A stretch of DNA of 64,000 bases. Origin: Gammaproteobacteria bacterium. GTDB lineage: Bacteria > Pseudomonadota > Gammaproteobacteria > DSM-16500. The notes under the pieces were generated by a model. The model made no database searches, was not told where the DNA came from, and was given only the letters and a program-made list of their open reading frames with translations. Position 1 is the stretch's first letter; each line of letters begins with the position of its first letter. A program made the translations under genes and the position numbers. Below are positions 9,160 to 17,029 of this stretch, piece by piece. The stretch spans positions 57,991 through 121,990 of the forward strand of contig JAJNBC010000004.1 in the NCBI GenBank assembly GCA_021156085.1. The letters are read 5' to 3'.

Positions 9160-9696
9160 ATGTTGAAACAAGATACCATCGAAGTGTTGCGCGAATGCGA
9201 CGCCTTCCTGATTCCTTCTGGAATCAAAGTCACAATTCAAATGGGTTCATTAGTTATGATTACCCAGGCATTGGGTAGTTCTTACACGGTGTATGTTAAT
9301 GGCAACCTTGCACGAGTCGCAGGCAAAGATGGGGATGCGCTGGGGATGATGATTTTACAGGAAGAAGATGTGAATACTTTGGATGGTACATTGGAAGATA
9401 AAATATGGGCCGTTTTGAAAGGTTGTTTTGATCCAGAAATTCCGGTAAATGTAGTTGATTTAGGTTTAATTTATGAATGTCAGGTGATACCCAAAGAAGA
9501 GGGAAACGCAGTTACCATCAAGATGACATTAACAGCGGCGGGGTGTGGAATGGGCCCTGTGCTAGTGGCTGAGATTGAACAAAAAATTCGTGATATTCGG
9601 GGGGTCAACGAATTGAAAGTGGAACTTGTTTTTGATCCCCCGTGGAATCGCAACATGATGAGTGATGTGGCGAAGTTACAATTGGGTATGTTGTAG
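9160..9696 (+). CDS. sufT: SUF system maturation factor SufT
   Basis: SufT belongs to the long DUF59 (MIP18/PaaD) proteins linked to suf operons, and acts in Fe-S protein maturation. From the ATG at 9160 it has 178 residues. The N-terminal ~80 residues are the SufT-specific part; the DUF59 domain covers about 85-175, with VVDLGLIYE, TLTAAGCGMGPVL with its conserved cysteine, and VFDPPWNRNMMSDVAK at the end. An in-frame start at 9121 lies inside the sufA end and is unlikely. Only seven bases separate it from sufA. Confidence 0.9.
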   Translation: MLKQDTIEVLRECDAFLIPSGIKVTIQMGSLVMITQALGSSYTVYVNGNLARVAGKDGDALGMMILQEEDVNTLDGTLEDKIWAVLKGCFDPEIPVNVVDLGLIYECQVIPKEEGNAVTIKMTLTAAGCGMGPVLVAEIEQKIRDIRGVNELKVELVFDPPWNRNMMSDVAKLQLGML

Positions 9697-9722
9697 TTTT
9701 TATTATAGAGAGGAGTGTTACC

Positions 9723-10040
9723 ATGCATGAAAAAATCAAAGAGCAGATTGAAGCCAACCCTATTATCCTTTACATGAAAGGAACGGCGGAATTCCCACAA
9801 TGCGGTTTTTCCTCGCATGCGGTGCAGTTGTTAAAAGCCTGTGGAGTAGAGAATTTCAAAACAGTGAATGTGTTGGAAGATCCTGAAATTCGCCAAGCTA
9901 TCAAAGAATTTTCAAATTGGCCTACTATTCCTCAATTATATGTGAAAGGCGAGTTTATCGGCGGCAGTGATATCATGACAGAAATGCATGCTAGCGGAGA
10001 GCTTCAAGAGTTAGTCCAGTTTGCTAATACGCTTAGCTGA
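9723..10040 (+). CDS. grxD: Monothiol glutaredoxin Grx4 (CGFS type)
   Basis: CGFS glutaredoxins bind a glutathione-ligated [2Fe-2S] cluster and deliver it to target proteins. The 105-residue sequence has CGFS at residues 27-30 in FPQCGFSSHA, the cis-proline loop WPTIPQLY and the glutathione-binding GGSDI. The strong AGGAG lies seven to eleven bases before the ATG. It is the last gene of the suf operon, 26 bases after sufT, which fits a cluster delivery role. Its last 30 bases overlap the end of mgtC on the other strand. Confidence 0.95.
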   Translation: MHEKIKEQIEANPIILYMKGTAEFPQCGFSSHAVQLLKACGVENFKTVNVLEDPEIRQAIKEFSNWPTIPQLYVKGEFIGGSDIMTEMHASGELQELVQFANTLS

Positions 10041-10463
10041 AATTTTCTTCCACCAAGATAGCCGCGGCAGATAGAGTAATAAAAAAATCAATGCAGATGT
10101 AAGAATGCCTACAGCAAACATACCGCAGGCGACGGCAAGTCCGACGCCTGCTGTTGCCCATAGCGTGGCGGCAGTAGTGAGGCCGTTAATATATTTATCT
10201 TGACGGAAAATTACACCGCCGCCTAAAAAGCCAACACCAGTTGCTACTTGCGCTGCCACACGCGAGGGGTCGGCGTCTAAAATGCTTAAAGAAACCACGC
10301 CAAAAGCGCAAGCTCCTAAACAAATTGCTCCGTAAGTGCGGATGCCGGCAGAAACACCATGGCGCTCTCTTTCCCACCCTATCAAAGCACCCAGGATAAA
10401 AGCGACAAAAATTCTGAAAATAATTTCTAAATCAGTGTGAAGACTTACGCCATCCATGAGCAT
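10011..10463 (-). CDS. mgtC: MgtC/SapB-family inner-membrane protein
   Basis: This 150-residue membrane protein has four to five hydrophobic helices and the MgtC signature region: GALIGWERERHG, then GIRTYGAICLGACAFG and ATGVGFLGGGVIFR. MgtC proteins support growth at low magnesium and survival inside macrophages in several intracellular pathogens, partly through effects on the F-ATPase. It is the short form and lacks the soluble C-terminal domain of Salmonella MgtC. AGGAGG lies ten bases before the ATG. The gene ends tail to tail with grxD, overlapping by 30 bases. Confidence 0.88.
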   Translation of the reverse strand: MLMDGVSLHTDLEIIFRIFVAFILGALIGWERERHGVSAGIRTYGAICLGACAFGVVSLSILDADPSRVAAQVATGVGFLGGGVIFRQDKYINGLTTAATLWATAGVGLAVACGMFAVGILTSALIFLLLYLPRLSWWKKISAKRISKLD

Positions 10464-10521
10464 TGCTTTTAATCCTCCTTAACTCAGTGTACCGCTATTT
10501 TATTTTTTCTAACAGATAAAT

Positions 10522-11436
10522 TTATCCTGTGGCGGGGGCTAAGCGTGGAGTAAGGGCTGAAGAAGGTGCTGCGGCTGCCGAAGGTGGAGAATGAAAGAAA
10601 GTATGAAGGGAGGATCCGAGCTTGGTGGTTTGCCCTTCTTGGGTTTTAAAAAGTTTTTTATAATACCTATTGGGTAAATGATAACGCAAAGCAACGTATC
10701 CAAGCAGGCCTAATAAAAGTGCTGCTAGGATAAGTAAAGGCGAAATAGCCTTAGCGATTACTACCCCCACAACGGCAGAGAATATTATAAAACCGATGCG
10801 TAGGGCTAGGCGCAATTTTTCAGAAACTTTTTTTTCTACTAGCAGATTTTTAAGCCGTTGTTCAGAAGCGCTGATTTGTTCGAAGGTAAGGATTCTTTGC
10901 TCGCGTATGTCAGTCACAATGTTAGTTAAATACTGAGCGATATGTATCTTTATTTCCCTGTCAGTGTCTTGATCTTCTTTGAGTGCATCAATAACCGGCA
11001 TAAAAAGAGGGCAAAATGGATAAAAGTCTCGTAGATTTCCTACTATTGGGTCATTTATTTTTTCTTCTAAATCTTGAATAACTTGGTCTAAGGGAGTTTT
11101 CTTTTGCTTTGATTCCGGGGGAGAAGTTATAAAATCTAGTATGAAGGCATAGTTTTCTTCAGATAATTCATTTAAATTAACTTCTTCAATGATTTTAGCT
11201 TCGTCGTTTAACTTGCATTCTTTTAGAAATGTAATGATTTTTTCGAATAGAGGAGAGAGAGGCGCTAATTCTTCGATCCATCTTTTATTAAGGGCATGAA
11301 TGTCAATTCGACGCTGTCTTGCGAGAGTGATTATAAGATTGCGGCATCTCATATTTTTCCTTGCAGCACTTTCTAAGGCAAATTTTATTTGAGCGACAGA
11401 AGGATCTTGATTGCTTAGAGGGTGACGTAACGCCAT
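10522..11436 (-). CDS. Orphan protein with C-terminal membrane hairpin, 304 aa
   Basis: I do not recognise a family. The ATG at 11436 is preferred over an in-frame TTG four codons upstream because GGGAGG sits four bases before it. Residues 1-200 are soluble, helical and charged. Residues ~210-250 form two closely spaced hydrophobic segments (IIFSAVVGVVIAKAIS and LLILAALLLGLLGYVAL). The C-terminal ~50 residues are basic and then Ser/Ala/Pro-rich, ending SALTPRLAPATG. No signal peptide is present. Membrane-hairpin proteins with such tails occur among Dot/Icm substrates in Legionellales, but this is only a hypothesis. Confidence 0.7.
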   Translation of the reverse strand: MALRHPLSNQDPSVAQIKFALESAARKNMRCRNLIITLARQRRIDIHALNKRWIEELAPLSPLFEKIITFLKECKLNDEAKIIEEVNLNELSEENYAFILDFITSPPESKQKKTPLDQVIQDLEEKINDPIVGNLRDFYPFCPLFMPVIDALKEDQDTDREIKIHIAQYLTNIVTDIREQRILTFEQISASEQRLKNLLVEKKVSEKLRLALRIGFIIFSAVVGVVIAKAISPLLILAALLLGLLGYVALRYHLPNRYYKKLFKTQEGQTTKLGSSLHTFFHSPPSAAAAPSSALTPRLAPATG

Positions 11437-11522
11437 GGTGCCTCCCAAGGATTGGAAACAGTTAATATTGAGTACGGATCATTTTATCTTAGATCGCATA
11501 AAAAACAATCATTTTTTCTTCT

Positions 11523-12683
11523 TTAGATCGTTAAAATAATTTTTCGCATTTCTTCACATACCCACTGCATCACAAAAATATTATGAATACACGCTAAATT
11601 AAAATAGATCATAGCTTGTTGTTTAAAAAGATAATGTAAATAACCACGGGTAAAATTTTTGCATGTAAAACACTGGCAATCTTCCATAATAGGATTTTCA
11701 TCTCTAGCAAATTTAGCTTTTTTGATAAGAATTCTGCTGCAATATTCATCTTCAACAAAAGCTAACCAATCATTTTTTTTCACTATTTTCCCACAATACA
11801 ACGTACCATGCCGCGCATTTCGCGTGGGACCCACACAATCAAAAATATCGATACCTTTTGCCACTACATCAATTAAATCTTGTGGATTCAGGCCGACTCC
11901 CATCGTGTAACGCGCTTTATTTTCTGGCAACATAGGACGAATCCAATCGATGAGTTCCATCGTTTTTTGCATATCAAATCCAATAATTTCTCCGCCAATT
12001 GCGATACCATCTAAATTAGTGTTTAAGATAAATTGTGTGCTTTTCTCGCGTAAATCTAAAAAACTCCCGCCTTGAATGATGCCAAATAAAGCCTGTTTGA
12101 AACCATAGGCAGAGTGGGGGTTTTTTTCATGAATAGCAACAGATTCATGTAACCAGCGGTGCGTTCTTTCGAGTGCAAGAAGGGCGGCTTCTCTGCCACC
12201 TGCTTCCGGTGTGCATTCGTCAAAAGCCATAATGATATCTGCGCCAATGATTTTCTGTGCTTGAATGGAAGTCTCGGGGGTTAAGTGAATAAGTTGGCCA
12301 GTGTTGGGATGTTTAAAATGTCCACCTTTATCGTCAATTTTACAGATTTTACCATTTTTTGATAGGCTGAAGATTTGGAAGCCCCCACTATCTGTGAGCA
12401 TAGGCTTATTCCAATTCATGAAGCGATGCATGCCGCCCATGTCTTGAAGAAGAGCCATTCCCGGGGTGCATAGCATATGGTAAGTATTGCCGCCTAAAAT
12501 AATCTGGCTGCCTGTGTGGATTAAATCCGCCGGGGTTAATGTATTAACAAAAGCACGTGTGGCGACAGGCATGAAAGTAGGCGTTTGGAATTCTCCATGA
12601 GGCGTGGTGATTTTAGTGACTCTTGCGGGAAGAGAGAGATGTTTTTTAATCAGTTCTGTTTTAAATGTGTTATGCATTTTCAT
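11523..12683 (-). CDS. tgt: Divergent tRNA-guanine transglycosylase, possible queuine-type
   Basis: This TIM-barrel enzyme exchanges guanine-34 of GUN-anticodon tRNAs for a 7-deazaguanine base. The fold and chemistry are intact: LTDSGGFQIFSL with the proton-accepting Asp, IDIFDCVGPTRNARHG with the nucleophilic Asp, and a C-terminal zinc site CQCFTC plus a His about 25 residues on. It differs from typical preQ1-inserting Tgt in the base pocket (IAIGGEIIGF where E. coli has VGGLAVGE) and in RNARHG for RNARNG. The C-terminus (YLHYLFK to MQWVCEEMRKIIL) recalls the Chlamydia Tgt described as queuine-salvaging. No queA or queG neighbour is present. There is no clear ribosome site; the ATG at 12677 is an alternative start. 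Confidence 0.88.
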   Translation of the reverse strand: MKMHNTFKTELIKKHLSLPARVTKITTPHGEFQTPTFMPVATRAFVNTLTPADLIHTGSQIILGGNTYHMLCTPGMALLQDMGGMHRFMNWNKPMLTDSGGFQIFSLSKNGKICKIDDKGGHFKHPNTGQLIHLTPETSIQAQKIIGADIIMAFDECTPEAGGREAALLALERTHRWLHESVAIHEKNPHSAYGFKQALFGIIQGGSFLDLREKSTQFILNTNLDGIAIGGEIIGFDMQKTMELIDWIRPMLPENKARYTMGVGLNPQDLIDVVAKGIDIFDCVGPTRNARHGTLYCGKIVKKNDWLAFVEDEYCSRILIKKAKFARDENPIMEDCQCFTCKNFTRGYLHYLFKQQAMIYFNLACIHNIFVMQWVCEEMRKIILTI

Positions 12684-12738
12684 GGCCAAATAGGTATCAT
12701 AATAGAGAGTATATCTATTTTATCTTCAAGGATGATAC

Positions 12739-14940
12739 ATGAATAAACGTCTTCCCATACTGCTAGGGTTTTTATTATTAGCCTTGGCATTATGGCTGCG
12801 TGTTACTCATGTGGGTTTTGTACACCATTTAATAAGCCGTTTTGAAACACTTGCTTATGATATAGAACTGCGCACTCGGTTGCTCACGCCTAAACGTGCT
12901 CCCTTCCAAACATCTATTGCTATTGTTGATATTAATGACCAAAGTCTAAGACAAGAAGGTCGATGGCCGTGGCCACGTTCCAAGCTAGCGACATTGGTTG
13001 ATCATATTCGCGCACAAGGTGCGGTTGTTATTGTATTTGATATGATTTTCCCCACGCAAGAAGACAATATTGCCGATATTGTTTTTAAACAGCTGGCTCA
13101 GCAAAATTTAATGACACCTCAAATGGAGCCTCTACTTAAAAAAATCACCCCTTATTTTGATAATGATAGCAAATTCGCAGCTAGTTTAGCGCAGGGTGAT
13201 TCAGTTGTAGGAGTGAGTTTTTTATTGCAGCCTCGGATTGAAGGGGTGCTTCCTTTACCTCTATTAAAACTCACGACAGCGGGAGAAAAGGATTTGGATT
13301 TTTACATGATGCCAGGGGTGATAGGAGTCAATCCCCAGCTTGGGAATGCAGCAAAAAATGTGGGATTTATTGATGTATTTCCTGATGAAGATGGCATTAT
13401 TCGTCGTGTTCCTTTATTGTTGAATTATCATGATGGTCTTTATCCCTCCCTTGCTTTAGAAGCTGTAAGGATTTATTTATTAAAAACGGTAAAATTAGAA
13501 ACGGGGTCTTATGGCGATAATATTCGTTTAGAGGGAGTCAGGCTCGGTGAAGAAGTCATTCCTACGGATGAGCGCGGCCAAGTTATCATTCCATTTCGTG
13601 GCCGAGGGTATACCTTTCCTTTCTTCTCTGCAGCCGATGTATTACATAATAAAATACCCTCAGGGGTTTTTTCTGGAAAAATTGTTTTTGTTGGTTCAAC
13701 CGCAGTGGGTTTAGGTGATTTAAAACCCACTGCAATTCAATCTGTTTTCCCAGGCCTTGAAGTGAATGCGACTATTGCAGATGGCATCTTAAAGAATGAT
13801 TTTCCACGTAGGCCTGCCTGGGCGTTGGGAATGGAAATATTTTTAATTTTTTTCATTGGTGTCATGCTTATCTTTTTATTTCCTTACCTTGGACCAAAAA
13901 CACTGACACTTTTTATTTTCATTCTGCCAATTATGCTTATTATGGGAAATAATTGGTTATATGAAAAAATGGGCTTAGTCATTCCTCTTGTTATTCCTAT
14001 GATGCTTTTTATTCTGTTGGCACTACTTAATATTATCTATGGTTATTTATTTGAGACTCGGCGTCGTGAACGTTTAAAAGAAATGTTTGGTCAATATGTG
14101 CCAGAAAAGCACATTGACGAAATGCTTAAATCCTCAACTAGCTATGGATTGCATGGGGAAGATCGAGAAATGACGGTGTTATTTGCAGATATCCGTCATT
14201 TTACTACTTTGTCTGAAGGTATGTCTGCTTCTCAATTAAAAAATATGTTGAATGATTTTTTTACACCCATGACAGAAATTATTTTTAAGCACCACGGTAC
14301 TATTGATAAATATGTAGGTGATTTAATAATGGCATTTTGGGGGGCGCCATTAAAAGACCAAGATCATGTCATGCATGCGTTGAATGCGGCGTTAGATATG
14401 CAGCAGGAGATGATACGTCTAAAATCTTTTTTAGCGGGGAAATGGCCTGAAATTAATATAGGAATCGGTATTAATAGCGGCCTAATGAGTGTAGGCGATA
14501 TGGGTTCAAAGTTTCGTTTGAATTATACAGTGCTAGGGGACGCGGTGAATCTTGCTTCACGTGTGGAATCACTCACAAAAGAATATGGGGTAGGCATCTT
14601 GGTGACTGAATTCATTCAGGCTAACCAAAATAAATTTGTATTTCGTTTATTAGATCGGGTACGGGTTAAAGGTAAAAGCAAAAGTGTAGCGCTTTATGAA
14701 CTCATCTGTCGTCAATCAGAATTGACAGAAACACTATCTAAAGAAATTGAATTAGGCAATGCTGCACTGAATTTATATTTTCAACAACAATGGAGTCAGG
14801 CACGCGAAGCCTTTGAGATGCTACATAAAATGTACCCTAGCGTAAAATGCTATTCCTTATATTTGAAGCGCCTTGCAGAATTTTCACAAAATCCACCGCC
14901 TAGCAATTGGGATGGAGTCTATACCCATACAACGAAGTGA
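12739..14940 (+). CDS. CHASE2-domain class III adenylate cyclase
   Basis: This 733-residue membrane receptor cyclase has one N-terminal helix (about 5-22), a CHASE2 sensor domain outside the inner membrane (about 45-340, with IAIVDINDQSLRQEGRWPWPR), three helices (about 358-435), then a catalytic domain from about 480. Metal-binding aspartates lie in VLFADIRHFT and KYVGDLIMAFWG; the transition-state Asn/Arg are in YTVLGDAVNLASR. The Lys in DKYVGD and the Thr in YTVLGD are the purine-selecting pair of class IIIb enzymes, so ATP is the expected substrate. AAGGA precedes the ATG. CHASE2 cyclases are often found beside FecR-domain proteins, as here. Confidence 0.92.
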   Translation: MNKRLPILLGFLLLALALWLRVTHVGFVHHLISRFETLAYDIELRTRLLTPKRAPFQTSIAIVDINDQSLRQEGRWPWPRSKLATLVDHIRAQGAVVIVFDMIFPTQEDNIADIVFKQLAQQNLMTPQMEPLLKKITPYFDNDSKFAASLAQGDSVVGVSFLLQPRIEGVLPLPLLKLTTAGEKDLDFYMMPGVIGVNPQLGNAAKNVGFIDVFPDEDGIIRRVPLLLNYHDGLYPSLALEAVRIYLLKTVKLETGSYGDNIRLEGVRLGEEVIPTDERGQVIIPFRGRGYTFPFFSAADVLHNKIPSGVFSGKIVFVGSTAVGLGDLKPTAIQSVFPGLEVNATIADGILKNDFPRRPAWALGMEIFLIFFIGVMLIFLFPYLGPKTLTLFIFILPIMLIMGNNWLYEKMGLVIPLVIPMMLFILLALLNIIYGYLFETRRRERLKEMFGQYVPEKHIDEMLKSSTSYGLHGEDREMTVLFADIRHFTTLSEGMSASQLKNMLNDFFTPMTEIIFKHHGTIDKYVGDLIMAFWGAPLKDQDHVMHALNAALDMQQEMIRLKSFLAGKWPEINIGIGINSGLMSVGDMGSKFRLNYTVLGDAVNLASRVESLTKEYGVGILVTEFIQANQNKFVFRLLDRVRVKGKSKSVALYELICRQSELTETLSKEIELGNAALNLYFQQQWSQAREAFEMLHKMYPSVKCYSLYLKRLAEFSQNPPPSNWDGVYTHTTK

Positions 14941-15056
14941 TTTAGAGTGTGGCGATTCCTACCGAATTATTAGCTATTTTTACAATGGCTTATCGGCCTC
15001 CCCTCTCCTGCATTTTATTTGTCAAAATAAGAGGGGTCGGCTGCTGATGTTCCACC

Positions 15057-15806
15057 TTAGTTAATACAAAATCCACCTATTGTTTGATCTCCGCTGGGGC
15101 TGGGATAGGTTGTCGGCGTTAAGGGAGGTTCTGCGTTAAATATAGCAGGTTGTTCTGACACGGCTGTAGGTGGTGTATTAGTGCCATTTACCTCGGCGTA
15201 CACTTGGTTAGTACAAGGCTCAGACATATTACCCGTGCTGCATTTAGTAAGTGTTATCTTACCCGATTTATTGGTAATCATAATACTTCCTTTGTCCAAT
15301 TTTGCAGCCAAACTTTGTTTGATCCGATTGAAATAAACAGAGTATATTGTGCCGCTGACGCCGATTGTTGCAACAGGGGTGGTGGCTTTATAACCCCCGG
15401 GATTATTTTTAGAAATAGCTCCTGTCAGAGTGCGAAACCCTCCTTTGGCTACATCAGCAATAAAAGTATCATTACTTGGCGCAGAGCCTTTATCATACCT
15501 ATATTTATTAATCTGTATCGTAGAATTTTCTCGTAATGTCATGACGCTGTTATCCGTAAATACAATTTCTCCTGTACTTGTGGAATCTGTTGTTAATGTA
15601 TCATGTTCATAAATCGCCGAACGTCGGGCTAATAGGCGAGGCTCTGCATTTGCCAACGTCGCTTTCAAGGTACCTTTAACCCAAACGGCTTGTCCAATAA
15701 TTTGTGGGAGTGTGGGAACTAATGCATGGCTAAGTGAGGCGCTTGTAGCCAGAAGCAAAGAGAAGAAAATAAAAAGCATATGCTTTAGCAAAGATTGTAC
15801 TTCCAT
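15057..15806 (-). CDS. FecR-domain secreted protein
   Basis: This is a 249-residue protein with a Sec signal peptide (hydrophobic 8-28, likely cleavage after SHA). The FecR domain spans about 60-165 and includes TGEIVFTDNSVMTLRENSTI and the hallmark ATTPVATIGVSGTIYSVYF. The C-terminal 50 residues are Thr/Pro-rich with three cysteines. It is not part of a Fec iron system, since no FecA or FecI is near. It faces the CHASE2 adenylate cyclase gene tail to tail, a pairing seen in many bacteria, so it may be a periplasmic partner of that receptor; this is inference. AGGAG lies nine bases before the ATG. Confidence 0.88.
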   Translation of the reverse strand: MEVQSLLKHMLFIFFSLLLATSASLSHALVPTLPQIIGQAVWVKGTLKATLANAEPRLLARRSAIYEHDTLTTDSTSTGEIVFTDNSVMTLRENSTIQINKYRYDKGSAPSNDTFIADVAKGGFRTLTGAISKNNPGGYKATTPVATIGVSGTIYSVYFNRIKQSLAAKLDKGSIMITNKSGKITLTKCSTGNMSEPCTNQVYAEVNGTNTPPTAVSEQPAIFNAEPPLTPTTYPSPSGDQTIGGFCIN

Positions 15807-15959
15807 GATAGTGTACTCCTAAAAATATTCCTGGGGCTGAAGAGCAGTATAGAGGATTTTTAAATGTGATGACAAATATTCATTTACTAAGCGCAAGAAC
15901 AATGTTAAAAATGACCCCCGATGATACTCTCCATTACTTAAATTTAGATAATAGGTAAT

Positions 15960-17021
15960 ATGCAGCTGATACCCGCTCAATTGATATTGAAGACTGGCGA
16001 AGTTTTCTATGGGCAAGCCCCTGCAAGCCAGGAAGGCAGTTATTTTGGAGAAGTGGTCTTCAATACGGGTATGGTAGGCTATATTGAGTCATTGACAGAT
16101 CCTTCTTATGCAGGGCAAATTCTTACCTTTACTTATCCCTTAATTGGCAATTACGGAGCTTCCGGTTCTTTTTTTTGGGAATCTACCCGAAGCCATGTGA
16201 GTGGGGTAATCGTATCAGAATTAGCATCTTTTTACTCTAGCCATAGCGCAGAACAATCTTTAGCTGCTTGGTTATTACAACATCAGATTCCTTACATTAC
16301 GGGAGTCGACACGCGAGCATTGACAAAACGTCTGAGAACCCAGGGCGTGATTGCAGGAGCCATTACCCCATTAAATCAAAAACCAGCTAAATTTGAAAAT
16401 TTTTCTGACACAGATTGGGTAAAAAAAGTCTCAATCAAAGAACCCATAATCTACGGATCCGGCGAGAAAAAAGTGATCGCTATCGATTGTGGCATGAAGG
16501 AAAATATTATTCGTTGCTTGTCACAATATCCTCTGCGCATTAAGCGTGTCCCTTATGACTATGATTTTACCAAGGAAGATTTTGATGCTGTATTTATTTC
16601 TAACGGGCCAGGTGACCCTATTCATTGCCAGGCAACCATCAGCATATTAAAAAAAGCGATGATGCAGAAAAAACCTATGTTTGGTATTTGCTTAGGTACA
16701 CAATTAATGGCTTTAGCAGTAGGCGCTAAAACATATAAATTGCCATTTGGTCACCGTTCGCATAATCAGCCTTGTATGGATTTACAGACACAGCGTTGTT
16801 ATCTCACTTCACAAAATCATAGTTATGCTGTGGATGAGGCAACTTTACCGAGTGATTGGCGCATAAATTTTCGTAATTTAAATGATAACAGTGTGGAAGG
16901 CATAGAACATACAGAACATCCTTTTTTTGCTGTGCAATTTCACCCCGAAGCAGCGCCAGGACCGATGGATTCAACGTGGCTGTTTCAAAAATTTTATGAT
17001 TTGATACGTGAACGCTTATAA
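15960..17021 (+). CDS. carA: Carbamoyl-phosphate synthase small subunit, CAD-like type
   Basis: CarA is the glutaminase that feeds ammonia to CarB for carbamoyl phosphate, the first step to UMP and arginine. Of 353 residues, the N-terminal domain is followed by a class I amidotransferase domain with Cys244 (FGICLGTQ), His328 and Glu330 (FHPEA). The residue after CLG is Thr where most family members have His; it is not one of the catalytic triad. The region GAKTYKLPFGHRSHNQPC and LTSQNHSYAVD closely resembles animal CAD rather than E. coli CarA. It lies eight bases upstream of carB. Confidence 0.95.
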   Translation: MQLIPAQLILKTGEVFYGQAPASQEGSYFGEVVFNTGMVGYIESLTDPSYAGQILTFTYPLIGNYGASGSFFWESTRSHVSGVIVSELASFYSSHSAEQSLAAWLLQHQIPYITGVDTRALTKRLRTQGVIAGAITPLNQKPAKFENFSDTDWVKKVSIKEPIIYGSGEKKVIAIDCGMKENIIRCLSQYPLRIKRVPYDYDFTKEDFDAVFISNGPGDPIHCQATISILKKAMMQKKPMFGICLGTQLMALAVGAKTYKLPFGHRSHNQPCMDLQTQRCYLTSQNHSYAVDEATLPSDWRINFRNLNDNSVEGIEHTEHPFFAVQFHPEAAPGPMDSTWLFQKFYDLIRERL

Positions 17022-17029
17022 GGTAGGTT

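Noticed and set aside
15000..15036. Hairpin CCCCTCT/AGAGGGG between the cyclase and fecR genes as a bidirectional terminator
   Set aside because: The stem is only seven base pairs with a 23-base loop and lacks a convincing T-run on either strand.
15057..15806. FecR as part of a ferric citrate sigma-regulator system
   Set aside because: No FecA or FecI is adjacent and the protein is an exported FecR-domain type rather than an anti-sigma factor.
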